Origin: Leptobrachium leishanense
Lineage: Eukaryota > Chordata > Amphibia > Anura > Megophryidae
Direction of reading: 5' to 3'
Length of the DNA: 64,000 nucleotides
Assembly (NCBI GenBank): GCA_009667805.1
Contig: CM019070.1
Span: 59,896,735-59,960,734 of the forward strand
The stretch's first letter is position 1. Every line of letters starts with the position of its first letter. This document shows, in pieces, positions 51,109 to 60,103 of this stretch. Position numbers and translations under genes: made by a program. The notes beneath the pieces were generated by a model. The model saw nothing but the letters and a program-made list of their open reading frames with translations, was not told the origin of the DNA and did not search any database.

Positions 51109-52182
51109 AACCCTGCAGTATGTAGAATCCATACGCTGCATGCAAGGGAAAAAAACAAAGGGGGAGGGGAACCCTTTGGTGACCTGGCTAGATTTCTTTC
51201 CTGCAGCAGGTGAATTATAAATGTTGCAGAGCAGCACTTTTCCCTGTGCTCCCCTCTGCATGAAATGGTAATATTGGTGCAGGAAAACACGTTTGATCTG
51301 GTAATGCTATCTGTACAACGCATCGCTGCCCTATAACCTCTAGATTGTGAATTCAGGTTCGGGGATGAGAGGAAGTTAGTTCGGGGATGAGAGGAAGTTA
51401 AGTTCGGGGATGAGAGGAAGTTAGGTTCGGGGATGAGAGGAAGTTAGGTTCGGGGATGAGAGAAGTTAGGTTCGGGATGAGAGGAAGTTAGGTTCGGGAT
51501 GAGAGGAAGTTAGGTTCGGGGATGAGAGGAAGTTAGGTTCGGGGATGAGAGGAAGTTAGGTTCGGGGATGAGAGGAAGTTAGGTTCGGGGATGAGAGGAA
51601 GTTAGGTTCGGGGATGAGAGGAAGTTAGGTTCGGGGATGAGAGGAAGTTAGGTCGGGATGAGAGGAAGTTAGGTTCGGGATGAGAGGAAGTTAGGTTCGG
51701 GGATGAGAGAAGTTAGGTTCGGGATGAGAGGAAGTTAGGTTCGGGGATGAGGAAGTTAGGTCGGGATGAGAGGAGTTAGGTTCGGGGATGAGAGGAAGTT
51801 AGGTTCGGGGATGAGAGGAAGTTAGGTTCGGGGATGAGAGGAAGTTAGGTTCGGGGAGGAGAGGAAGTTAGGTTCGGGGAGGAGAGGAAGTTAGGTTCGG
51901 GGAGGAGAGGAAGTTAGGTTCGGGGAGGAGAGGAAGTTAGGTTCGGGGATGAGAGGAAGTTAGGTTCGGGGATGAGAGGAAGTTAGGTTCGGGGATGAGA
52001 GGAAGTTGGGTTATGGCTCATCATCATTAATGCAATGCAGTCAATGAAGGGGATTCCCTGAAGGCGAAACCCTGCAGCTGGCCTAGTGAAACCTCCCATC
52101 AGTACAGGTCACGTTTAATAAAAACTAACCTTATTGGCAAAGTCAATGTCCAGGTCTAATCTTTCACGACTCCCCAGGTTTT
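40028..52182 (-). CDS. AIF1/IBA1-family gene (AIF1-like), five exons visible, first exon not found
   Basis: The exons, in transcript order, are 52182-52130, 48257-48191, 44641-44600, 43140-42978 and 40271-40028; all have GT-AG borders and the phases join in one frame (569 bases, 189 residues). Residues from EYLEDEHF through the K-I-M-L-F segment align without gaps to the EF-hand core of AIF1 (allograft inflammatory factor, an actin-bundling calcium-binding protein of macrophages): shared landmarks are EDLPAKL, KGEID, ELKKRVWEITG, ITYKD and LGRRS. Exon borders fall where I recall those of AIF1. The first EF loop (DSTYKGEIDYIT) keeps positions 1, 6, 9 and 12 but has Thr, Lys and Glu at 3, 5 and 7, so calcium binding is doubtful. 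The last exon is long (80 residues) with PFFPPPPPPSP. The gene follows PRRC2C on the same strand. Intact frames and splice sites argue for a living gene. Confidence 0.85.
40272..41372 (-). other. AIF1-like intron, 5' of the Tc1 element, unassigned
   Basis: Nothing supported; GC content is higher around 40800-41000. Confidence 0.4.
41575..41927. mobile_element. piggyBac-like fragment P2, right end lost
   Basis: It matches the first 350 bp of P1 (26951-27300) including TTAACCCTTTCGCTGCTGAG. It stops abruptly at GTTACATTTTGG, where transposase coding begins, so one deletion removed P2's right end and the Tc1 transposase's N-terminal half. Confidence 0.83.
41928..42152 (+). pseudogene. Tc1 transposase C-terminal remnant
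   Basis: About 75 residues starting LEWPSQSPDLNPIENLWWD contain the D-x-N-P-I-E-N motif with the last residue of the catalytic triad. The paired DNA-binding domain and first two catalytic aspartates are missing, so it is inactive. Confidence 0.9.
42617..42831. mobile_element. MITE Y3 (GGGTTATTC-end superfamily), degraded
   Basis: GGGGTTATGCAGAGAGCAGTGG at left pairs loosely with GGCGTTTGCAGCTTCGAATAACCC at right; the interior TTCTTCCGCCGTTTGGATTT matches Y1. Confidence 0.5.
42978..43140 (-). CDS. AIF1-like exon: second EF-hand region
   Basis: 163 bases encode YITFHVLVQGLGISQTLSEL onward, ending in LGRRSTMCQ. The acceptor is TTTGCTGCAG and the donor CAAAA|GTAAGA. It corresponds to the AIF1 exon that carries the linker helix and second EF-hand. 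Confidence 0.88.
43141..43470 (-). other. AIF1-like intron, no feature
   Basis: Nothing supported before the polypurine repeat. Confidence 0.45.
43471..43830 (+). repeat. Polypurine 7-bp microsatellite (GAGAAAA)n, about 360 bp
   Basis: The plus strand is almost pure A/G for about 350 bases, with GAGAAAA the main unit. The coding strand of the AIF1-like pre-mRNA is therefore pure pyrimidine here. Long open frames of K/E/R or F/L/S are artefacts. Confidence 0.95.
44147..44306. repeat. Foldback MITE G3
   Basis: CAGGGCTATTCAGAGAGGTG at left and CCTCTTTCTGAATAGCCCTG at right are nearly perfect inverted copies; TAT on both flanks may be a 3-bp duplication. Confidence 0.82.
44600..44641 (-). CDS. 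AIF1-like exon: first EF-hand loop
   Basis: 42 bases encode EFMKSDSTYKGEI with split codons at both ends. It joins upstream K-C and downstream D to give the EF loop. The acceptor ends TTCATTTCAG and the donor is ATCG|GTATGT. Confidence 0.85.
44835..46560 (+). pseudogene. CR1 reverse transcriptase, frameshifted
   Basis: Frames 45121-45517, then 45540-45770, 45757-45939 and 45929-46387 together cover the RT palm, thumb and C-terminus. At least four frame changes or stops are present. No endonuclease is retained, consistent with 5' truncation on insertion. Confidence 0.88.
44835..46706 (+). mobile_element. CR1 LINE, 5'-truncated, with reverse transcriptase
   Basis: The plus strand encodes, with frameshifts, the CR1 RT: MGPDGIHPKLLKELSG, GNYRPVSLTSVVGKLMETML, YLDFSKAFDTVPHRRL, GVTQGSVIGP, FADDTKIC (the catalytic FADD) and a C-terminal [13 protein letters not shown] region. 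It ends with GGGCAGACTAGATGGGCCGA and TTTCTATG repeats. It lies antisense in the AIF1-like intron. Confidence 0.92.
46935..47267. mobile_element. PIF/Harbinger-type MITE M11 (subfamily A)
   Basis: TTA precedes the left end GGCTGGGGTCAGACGAGCG; right end GCTAGTCTGACCCCAGC then ATAA (mutated flank). Confidence 0.78.
47268..48190 (-). other. AIF1-like intron, no feature recognised
   Basis: A poly-A run lies at about 47639-47660. Nothing else supported. Confidence 0.45.
48191..48257 (-). CDS. AIF1-like exon: pre-EF-hand helix
   Basis: 67 bases encode EYLEDEHFQDIEDLPAKLYK and L-K, corresponding to the AIF1 segment whose end is D-L-P-x-K-L. The acceptor is TTTTACTATAG and the donor AAAT|GTAAGT. 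Confidence 0.85.
48258..49598 (-). other. AIF1-like intron, unassigned
   Basis: A/T runs at 48460 and 48750; no feature that I can support. Confidence 0.4.
49599..50501. mobile_element. Long MITE F3 (reverse orientation)
   Basis: Ends CAGGGTAATTCAAAGAAATC and GATCTCTTTGGATAACCCTG; interior is the reverse complement of F1, F2 and F4, including the AACCGAACG hairpin near 50430-50465. Confidence 0.83.
50502..51354 (-). other. AIF1-like intron with long A-run
   Basis: Contains a run of about 32 A (51073-51104). The open frame crossing it is an artefact. No coding homology. Confidence 0.45.
51355..52012 (+). repeat. 23-bp minisatellite, about 29 units
   Basis: The unit is GTTCGGGGATGAGAGGAAGT plus TAG. 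Variants lose one or two G, and a block of GGAGGAG variants spans about 51858-51945. It ends 117 bp from the donor of the AIF1-like exon at 52130. Confidence 0.95.
52130..52182 (-). CDS. AIF1-like exon, earliest found
   Basis: 53 bases encode NLGSRERLDLDIDFANK, matching the position of the AIF1 exon that ends R-L-x-E-I-N-K. The acceptor is a strong pyrimidine tract ending TTTTTCAG and the donor AATAAG|GTTAGT. A short first exon with the start codon should lie at higher coordinates (beyond 52182) but I could not identify it. Confidence 0.75.
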
Positions 52183-52248
52183 CTGAAAAAGAAAAAAAAA
52201 AGAGTTTGATTTTGTGTGTATGAAATAATGGGAGTGCATTACTTAGAG

Positions 52249-52434
52249 CAGGGATTCCCAACCGCGGTCCTCAAGTATCCCCAACAGGCCAGGTTTTCCA
52301 GATATGTGAAGCACAGCACAGGGGATATGGATTGCTGCTCAGAGATTGCAGGATTCAGTCTGCATTTCCCCAAGGGAATCCTTAAAAAACCTGCCCTGTT
52401 GGGGATACTTGAGGACTGCAGTTGGGAACCACTG
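52249..52434. mobile_element. hAT-type MITE H4
   Basis: Ends CAGGGATTCCCAACCGCGGT and GCAGTTGGGAACCACTG. Left duplication ACTTAGAG (52241-52248). The right copy AC-TT...TTA-GAG is split by M12. Confidence 0.86.
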
Positions 52435-52439
52435 ACTTT

Positions 52440-52857
52440 GGCCCATGTCATACGAACAAAGTGATCACGTCCACGTTACCGCACAGTTTAACGTCTGTCG
52501 TAGCATAGAATCATGATCAAGAGACCCACCAAACTGCGCACGCACAACGCACGTGGCAAACGGACGCAAGTTAGGCAAGAACGTAAAACTGCTAGGACAG
52601 ACGCACAGAGTGCGCCACGTCGCGTTCTGTGTGAGCGAGGAGACGTCAGACGCAGCAGCGCATTTGCGACGTCCAGCATCTTGACGCACAAAATGGCTTT
52701 TCATATCCTTTAAGTTATCATGTTTCATATTATTTCCCAGAATTCCTTTTTTTCTGCATCCGTCAAGAAAAACGGATGTGGTGTCTACAGTATCTTCCGT
52801 CAGTCCGTTATGCACGCACGCAGAGTGCGGTCAGACTGCATTCGTCTGACATTAGCC
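52440..52857. mobile_element. PIF/Harbinger-type MITE M12 (subfamily C)
   Basis: Ends GGCCCATGTCATACGAAC and GCATTCGTCTGACATTAGCC; right flank TTA, left flank TTT (one mutated base). Confidence 0.82.
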
Positions 52858-52860
52858 TTA

Positions 52861-54328
52861 GAGGATCAAAGGACTATTGGGTCACTCATCACTTGGGCAG
52901 TTACAATGGATGCGCGTCAGTACCCAAAACAGTCAGACTTACAAAACAGTCTCAGGGTGGGGGGCCTAGATTCGATTTGTTAAATACGTTAGAACAAAAG
53001 GTCAGCCTAGAAAAAAGTTGTCAAATGTTATTCCGCAGGTGCCAGTGTGGTAACACCAACAAACTTGGCATTTCTCAATAGTGAAACCCATATAGTGGAA
53101 AGAGAAGCTTTGCAGTGCGGCTTCTCCTGTCACTATTTGGATATTAGTTTTGCGAAATTCTTGCTCGCTCTTGAAATTTCCTGCAAACGCTCAACTTATA
53201 AAACATTGCAAAATACACGGTAGTCTAAATAAATAAATAATATCAAGGTGTGTATGCCACGTTACCATGCAGGCGCTGACATTCTATTTCTTTCTATACA
53301 GACACAAGAGCAACCAGACCCAACACTCACCACATTCCATGTTGCAAACATTGATTAGCAGCAGCCATCAACTCCCACTTTTAAATAAACATCTTTCACC
53401 TGACTGTTAAAGAGATACAATAGGGTTAAAAAGGGAGAGTGCTAAATATTAACCCTTTAGTTTAAACCTCACCTTAAATCCATGTGTGACATGCTTCCCA
53501 GATTCCTGTAAAATGCAGCATGTCCTGATAGTCATGAACCTGTGCGCAGTGCTCAGGTTGTGGGTCGGACTAAAACCCTGCATAAAACCAGCTGATTGAG
53601 CCCTCTGAGACACCCCATTAGGGAGGAAGGCACTAGGATACTGTGACCACTCAAATAACATTGAGTAGTAACAGGGCATAGTTTCCCTTTTAGATTAGTA
53701 ACAGTATTAGTTTGTATTAAGTTGCAAATTAAGAGATATTCAGGGGTGCTATGTAATATAATTATATACTTAAAGGGGCACTCCACTCATTATGACCACT
53801 TTATTGATTAAAAATGGTCAGGATGTGAGGAGTGCCCTCCCAGCTCTCCAAACTGGTGTTCTAGCTGGGTGACGTGGAAGAATTTCCTCCACTCCACCCA
53901 GCAGCCGAGATTTTTGATTCTTTTGGCTGCCGGTCATCAGATTGGTAACCAGTGATGTAGGCACGCAGGGAGCGAGCTGACGTCACTCTCGCTGAGACTG
54001 ATCACTGTAGCGTTTGGTCTCAGTGAGGCAGCCGATGGATTGGAACTGCGCATGTGTGCAGCTTCGATCCATCGTTCTGAGCAGGCGCTACGGAACTTGC
54101 ATACGTAAAGTGCACAAGTCCCGTAGCAGCATACAATTTGCAGTTCCTATGCTAGTCAAGTTGCGTAGGAGGGCAAATTGCATGGACCTCCGGGTTCAAG
54201 ATTCTCTGATGCCAAAGAGTAGCAGAGCGCAACGAGGGACAAAAAGTGATTAAAAATCCCCAAAAATGAAAAATAGTTGGGCAAAGGCTGTCAGCAGACT
54301 CTGCCCATATATTTAAGGGCAACTCTAT
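52861..54328. other. Unassigned, with a MITE Y4 fragment
   Basis: About 53025-53180 resembles the Y family (CAGTGTGGTAACACC, GCGGCTTCTCCTGTCACTAT). 53775-54290 looks like a dispersed repeat (starts GGGGCACTCCACTC) but I cannot delimit it. Confidence 0.4.
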
Positions 54329-54676
54329 TGTGATGCGATTGATGTTCCAGTTTTCATCAGGTCTGGGCTTACAAAAGGAGATAGCTTCTCAGTTTGCACC
54401 TGGTTACATTTATAGCAGATTTTATTCTATTATATGGGTTTCCTGCTATCAGGGCAGATACAGGTTTCTGTTTATTAGGTTAAGTTGAGAGTCCCTCCCT
54501 GGCGTGATTTATGAATTAGATACTGTAATAGCTTAACCTGCTCTACTATTGTACTAATGTTCTCATGGAATGTGAAGATCTTCTCATTTGTTATTTGTTG
54601 ATGGGATTTTCTCTAGGGACCTGTACTCTGGGGAGGTTCAATATAAATATTTGTGCATTATGCCTAACAAAAGCCA

Positions 54677-54972
54677 GTAAAAGGAGGATGTCATTTGCGC
54701 TTCTCCCTATGGCTCCATGATAAACAAAGCATAAGTTTTAGTTTACTTGAATGGCCATTAAAGTGTTAAGCCCACCTGCCACGTCACCTCTTTCAAGGTG
54801 GGCCCTAACCTAATAAAACCAAAAGTTGCTTTATAAGCAACCATGTCCTCCTACTGCTTCTCAGCTAATAGACAAAATGCTTAACACTTTAATGGCCATT
54901 CAAGTAAACTAAAACCTCTGTTTTGTTTAATATGGAACCATAGGAATGAATGCAAATGACAACCTTTTTTGC
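54677..54972. repeat. Foldback MITE with about 60-bp arms, in the LTR relic
   Basis: TTTAGTTTACTTGAATGGCC at about 54736 pairs with GGCCATTCAAGTAAACTAAA at about 54893; outer arms GGAGGATGTCATTTG and CAAATGACAACC also pair. Confidence 0.8.
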
Positions 54973-55184
54973 TTGTTCTGTTTTATACATGAAGTGGGAT
55001 AGATACTCCTGGTTTACACAGCCGCCCAGGTAGGGAACAGTGCGCAAAAAACGCTTTTTGTGCATATTAATAGAAGTCAGTGATATTGCCAGACTTAGGC
55101 ACATCTCAACTGGTTCTTGGGTGGAGCTGCATCAGGCTTCGAGCTGGTGTGGGGGTGTAAAGACAATATCAAGCAAGAGGTTCA

Positions 55185-55740
55185 TTGGTCGGAGTAGTGG
55201 AGGAAGCAGACTTTAACAGACATATTCATTTGGGGTACAGAGGTCTGGCTGGAAGCAGCTGGAATTTGCTTTCTCCTGGTATACACTTAATGCACCCTTC
55301 CAAAGACTCTGATTTTCAATGGATCTTCCAGGAGAGACTGGCTGTATTCGGAGTGAATCCATCTGAAGCATCAATTCAGTTGGTATTCCAAGCGACATCA
55401 CAGAAGATGGCTCTTTGGATAAAGTTACGAATTGAGCAGGCCCAATCAGCAACCTGGAACCTCTTTTTTTGGTTCCTGAAGGAACAATCGGACAATGAAA
55501 ACTTCCCTATGCAGCCTTAAAGTTTTTTAATGAGGAGGGCAATATCGATGGCTTCTTCCATGAGTTTCAAAGGCAACGTATGCTCCGTGGAAATGATCAG
55601 ATGGACTGAGTTAATTCTCCTGGTTAGTAAGCTCACAGGCCAGGCTGCTGAAGCTTTACGACCTGTCCCGGATCACCTTTATATAAATCCACTGTAAAAG
55701 AAAGACTATTAGCCTATCATCAGACAAATTGTGAGCTACA
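55185..55740 (+). pseudogene. gag-like region of the LTR relic
   Basis: 112 codons are open (55185-55520), followed by stop-ridden continuation with a helix-rich, Q/W-rich gag style (KMALWIKLRIEQAQSATWNL). It is placed by its position after an LTR and before a protease motif. Homology is not certain, and it is not intact. Confidence 0.5.
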
Positions 55741-56092
55741 AGAGGGCTGTGTAGAATTCACTGGCAAACTATGCAACGCAGCTTCGAAATGGTGGCAGGG
55801 TGCCATGCGCCCACTATAGAGGTACTACAACTGATAATAATGGAGCAGTTTTACCAGCACCTTACTCCAACAGTTTGGTATTGGGTGAAAGATTGACACC
55901 CCCTAACAAGTGGATGAATCTGCAAGCCTGGCAGATGATACCTGGATACTAGGCAGAAAGCACAACTTGCCATGGCATTGCCCCAACTCTGCCAGTAAAT
56001 CAAAACTATAGCAGTCAAATGCCATGGGATGGCAGAAAGTTATTTCCTATTCAACAGACCCGCACCAGACCTCTACACCGCAGTTTTGGGAC

Positions 56093-57393
56093 TAGTGATG
56101 AGCCGAACACCCCCATGTTCGATTCGTATTCGAACAATTTCAAAAGTTCGAGTTCGAACTCGGACACGAACCGAACTCAATGCAAGTCAATGGGACTCAA
56201 AAGTTCGATTTTTAGAGTGCCCTCCAAGAGGGCATATATGCATGATATTTGCCATAAAAGGTGTATGGGGGTCCGGGTAGTGCCCTGGGGGACAGGAAAC
56301 AAGGACAAAAAGTTTAAAAAAAACTTTTTAAAAGGAACTGAGTTTTCCATGAAATAAGGGTTAAAAATAAAAAAAATCCTTCAAATATCGTGCCTAGGAG
56401 GTCCCCATAACCTGCCCGTGAAGTGGCGGATTTGTAGGATGTATAGAAACATTTAAAAACAAAAAAATGACATTTCAAATGACGGTAAACGGTTTCCCTT
56501 TAATCTATTCATAAACAACTGCTTGGGGCGGCAGCCTGTATGAAAAGACATTTCAGGACACACAGAACAAGTTTAGGGATTTTGTTTTGGCTAAATTATG
56601 GTGAAACTTATGCAGGCTTTGGATGAAAGTAACAATAGATGCTTTAAAATTGGGCCTTTAGTGTCGGCAACAGTACCGTCACACAGTAAGTAACCCCTCT
56701 GTAGTATTGTGGAAGAGTGCAGGGTTGGACCATGCGGTCCTATATTAAAGAGATATGAATCTGGTAAAGGCGTCAGTGCACCCAAATATTGTGCCTTTGG
56801 TGGCAAGTGCTTTCACACCGTAAGTAACCCCTCTGTGGTATTGTGGAAGAGTGCAGGGTTGGACCACAATTCCCAGATATTTTGTATAAATTACTGACCC
56901 CCAAAATAGTTGCTGGTGGCAGTGAGAACACACAGATTACAACAATTCGCAGATATTTAGTATAAATGACTGACCCCCCAAAATAGTTGGTGGCAGTGAG
57001 AACACACAGATTAGAACAATTCCCAGATATTTTGTAGAAGTGAGAACCCCCCAATAGCTGGTGGCAGACTGGCAGTGAGAACACACACTAACAGAACAAT
57101 CTCCTCTCAAAAAACACATGCTGGGGCTGCAAGGGACACCTTATATAGTGTGCTGCAGGACTTAGCTCTGTGAGCCCATGATTGGGCAAAATTTGCCCAA
57201 TCAGGACTCTGAGCCGTGATTGGCATAGTCTTGCACCTAAACTGTGGTCAGGTGCAGGCTGTAGCCAATTACAAGCTTCAGGCCAGTGGAAAAAGTGCAT
57301 TGTGGGCGAATATGCGGCAAACACGCGGAAATGTTCGTAGTTTGCGAACATGCAATGTTCGAATCGAGCTCCGAACCGAACAGCTCATCCCTA
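56093..57393. mobile_element. hAT-type element with TAGTGATGAGCC ends
   Basis: Left end TAGTGATGAGCCGAAC and right end GAACAGCTCATCCCTA are inverted. The flanks TTTGGGAC (56085-56092) and TTTGAGAC (57394-57401) are an 8-bp duplication with one mismatch. The interior has a 134-bp tandem repeat (GTAAGTAACCCCTCTGT at 56685 and 56819) and three ~60-bp ACACACAGATTA units at 56930-57080. Non-coding. Confidence 0.83.
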
Positions 57394-57639
57394 TTTGAGA
57401 CCTGCTGCTACTCATGTCAGGAACATGGGGCCTCCTGCAACCATTGCCCTCAGATCTGTTCCTAAATTTCCTGAGCTAGACCAAACATTGGGCCGCATAA
57501 TGAAAACAACCAGTGTGCTACAGCAAAACCATCTCACAGCAGACAGCCACACCCAGCTACACAAACCCGCTTGGGGACACCACTCCTATAAAAGAATTCT
57601 GTGTGTCCTACAAGAGGCTAATCCCCTGCTGGCAGCAAA

Positions 57640-57784
57640 CAAAGATAACTGCAATCATAGCCAGAAGATATTCGTTGATGGCAAACTTGCCCAAGGACTA
57701 AGAGACACTGGGGCTTCTTTGACTTTAAGTCCCAGTGTGTGTGTCCCACACAATGAACTGGGCATCCGTTTTTTGTCTGGGTAG
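57640..57784 (+). pseudogene. Aspartic-protease-like fragment of the LTR relic
   Basis: GLRDTGASLTLS contains the D-T-G-A-S active-site motif of retroelement proteases; the flanks are stop-ridden. No RT domain follows before the 3' LTR, so most of pol was deleted. Confidence 0.6.
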
Positions 57785-58258
57785 CTGGAAGGGCGATTCA
57801 CAAGTTGCCCACTGCCAAGGTTCAACTAAATTGGGACACAGGAAACCGGGAAGTTAAAGTAGGACTGATGAGAAATTTGCCAGCTGATCTACTAAGGAAT
57901 GATTTCAGATGCCGGATCTGTACTTTTTCATCACTTGTGGACTAGACCAAAGGTCACAGCCTGTTACTTGTACCCATACCAGAGTGAAAGCTAGTGCTCT
58001 TCCTCAGACATACCCAGGCCAGCCTGTCAGGATTGTGCTGGGTCTGACAAACTATGGAACATAGAGGGGAGCATTGTGATGGATTTGGAGTTCCAGATAT
58101 TTTTAAATTCATCAGGTCTGGACTTGCACAGGGGATAACTTTTCAGACTGTTTGCACCTGGTTATATTTATGACAGACTTTATTCTATTGTATGGGTTTC
58201 CTGCTATAAAGGAAGATACAGGTCTGCAGGCAGCAACTATTGTTTGTATTTTCTGTTT

Positions 58259-58433
58259 ATTATTAGATTAAAAGGGACAGAACCACTTACATAAGCTATA
58301 ACTAACTTACTCATGAAATGCAAATTATAAAACACAAGCTGCTGGGTTTTATTTTTAATTGCATATAAACAGGAAAAATAAAGTTTACAAACACAAAAGA
58401 TCGCAAAATGAATGCACCCAGTGATACATATAA
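58259..58433 (+). repeat. Fragment of the dispersed repeat seen at 8701-9540
   Basis: Shares ACTTACATAAGCTATAAC and a degraded CTGCTGG(G)TTTT stretch with 9249-9330. Confidence 0.5.
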
Positions 58434-59740
58434 GAGGTTATTCTAAGAGAGCCAAATTGGTTGCGAAATTGCACCGAACAGCAAATTTCCCCGTAAGGTG
58501 CAATTACATGGGCATTCGCCAAATTTTGGCGAATTGCCAGTGAAATATGGTGCCTGTTGAACAGCAGTGAAATCCCCATAGAGACGCAATGGTTAATCTA
58601 TTCAGAGAACACCGAACAGCACTGAAATGACCAGATTTTTGGTGGTTTCATTCGGCAGGTTTAATCAGGCGAATCCCATAGGTTTCAAAGTAAAAAATAT
58701 TTCTGTTTTTATTAAATATTTACAGGGTTATTCAAAGAGATCTGAATGGCTGGAGAAAGGTAACCGAACGCTGAAAATCAGCGTTCGGTTACCTTTCTTG
58801 GCATTCGGCTATCCAGAGCAGTCAATACGCCAAATCCTAGCGAATTGCCTGCACATTCGGTGCCTGTTTCGAGGGCAGTGAAATCCCCATAAACAAGTAC
58901 TGCTTCGGCTATTCATAGAACACAAACCAGGAGTGAAAGGTTACCAAAATGCCCTGCCATTCGGTGGTTTCATGCGACAGGTTTAGTCAGGAGGATCCCA
59001 TAGGCTTCAATGTTAAAAATATTCCTGTTTTAATTCAATATCTAATAAACCGTTCATTATAATATTCTGCAGTAAAGAGTCTATCGATTTTTTGTGATAT
59101 TTTAAGCATTTTTTAAGTTTCTTTTCTGTAACAGCCCTTTTTATTATCATTTTCTGGACCTCATATGTAAATTTCAGACATTTTCGCGCAGTAGTTTCTT
59201 TGCAAACAGTGTTTCACTGTCCAATCATTCAAGCAAACGGTTTTCTAATTTATTCACTCCATTCGTCTGCGGTGTCGGCTTTTTCCAGAGGCTGCTCTGC
59301 GTGTGATCGGCTCCTGCTCGGGTTTTTCCGGCGTCTTTGACGGGTTAATCCAGATTTTTTTGCGGGTTTTCGGCGTGCATTCGCCAGGTTTTCGGCAGCT
59401 TTTCCTTGCACTTCGACAGCCCTGTGGTGCTTGAATACACCGCAGGGTCGCCGAAATGGGAAAGCTGATTTGCACCGAATTGAAGAGAACGAAAAGTCAC
59501 CGAACGTGCGGTGACATTTCGAATCTCTTTGAATAACCCTGTTAGTAAACGGTTTATTCTCTTAATTTGCAGCAAAAAGTGTACTTTTAGGCAATTTAAA
59601 AAGCGTGGTTTTTTTTCTGTAACAGACCTTTTTATTATTATCCATAAGACCTCATACATAATGGGTTCACTGGGACAAAATTTTAAACCCTTTTTAAGGA
59701 CACATCTCTCTTTTCCAACGGTATATTCGTTAAATTAAAA
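58434..59740. mobile_element. Older F-family MITE F5, split by F4
   Basis: Before F4 it reads like the first half of F1 (cattcgccaaattttggcga-type, CAGGTTTAATCAGGCGAATC); after F4 it resumes at AAACGGTTTATTCTCTT and TGCAGCAAAAAGT as in F1. The outer ends are diverged. Confidence 0.65.
58723..59541. mobile_element. Long MITE F4, nested in F5
   Basis: Ends CAGGGTTATTCAAAGAGATC and TCTCTTTGAATAACCCTG, with TTA on both flanks (58720-58722, 59542-59544). Confidence 0.86.
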
Positions 59741-59761
59741 ATGCCCATTGCTCTCAAATGT

Positions 59762-60103
59762 TTATCCACAACCTGTGTTTACATTTATGTTTCCTCTCTC
59801 CTCTTTAATGGAGTCGAGTCTGCTAATGGACCAAATGGGTTGGGGTGTTCCCAAGGTTTGTTCTTTTTTAGAAAAGAACTGGTAATTTTGGCTTCTTTTG
59901 GGACGGGCCTTGTCTAAAAAAGTCTCATCTTCATAGAGAGGGGCCTCTTTATTTCTAGACAAAACAACATCATTTGTATTTTTATTATGTCTTGATGGCA
60001 CCCTGGAGCAGTTTGAAGCAGTTTCCTGGACCTGTATGTCAAGGAAAATAAAAGTGAAGTTCATGAATGCAATACCTGTGCACCATAACCTTACATTAAC
60101 CAA
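59762..60103 (-). other. Unassigned minus-strand open frame, 113 codons
   Basis: The frame has a non-random, charged composition (YEDETFLDKARPKRSQNY) and a fair 3' splice-site-like sequence upstream (TTTTCCTTGACATACAG). I do not recognise the family. It lies beyond the likely PRRC2C polyadenylation region and could be an exon, a retroelement scrap or chance. Confidence 0.3.

Larger units (their letters stand above)
54329..58258 (+). mobile_element. Second LTR retroelement relic
   Basis: TGTGATG... at 54329 recurs as TGTGATG... at 58075; both then read TTCCAG, CATCAGGTCTGG, TTTGCACCTGGTTA and TGGGTTTCCTGCTAT, so these are LTRs. A purine-rich ATAGAGGGGAG precedes the 3' LTR. Between them are degenerate gag-like (from 55185) and protease-like (near 57670-57730) frames. 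The 3' LTR is cut at about 58258. A foldback (54677-54972) and a hAT element (56093-57393) lie inside. Confidence 0.72.

Noticed and set aside
50805..51323. 172-codon minus-strand frame
   Set aside because: It crosses a 32-base A/T run and has no homology; chance frame in an intron.
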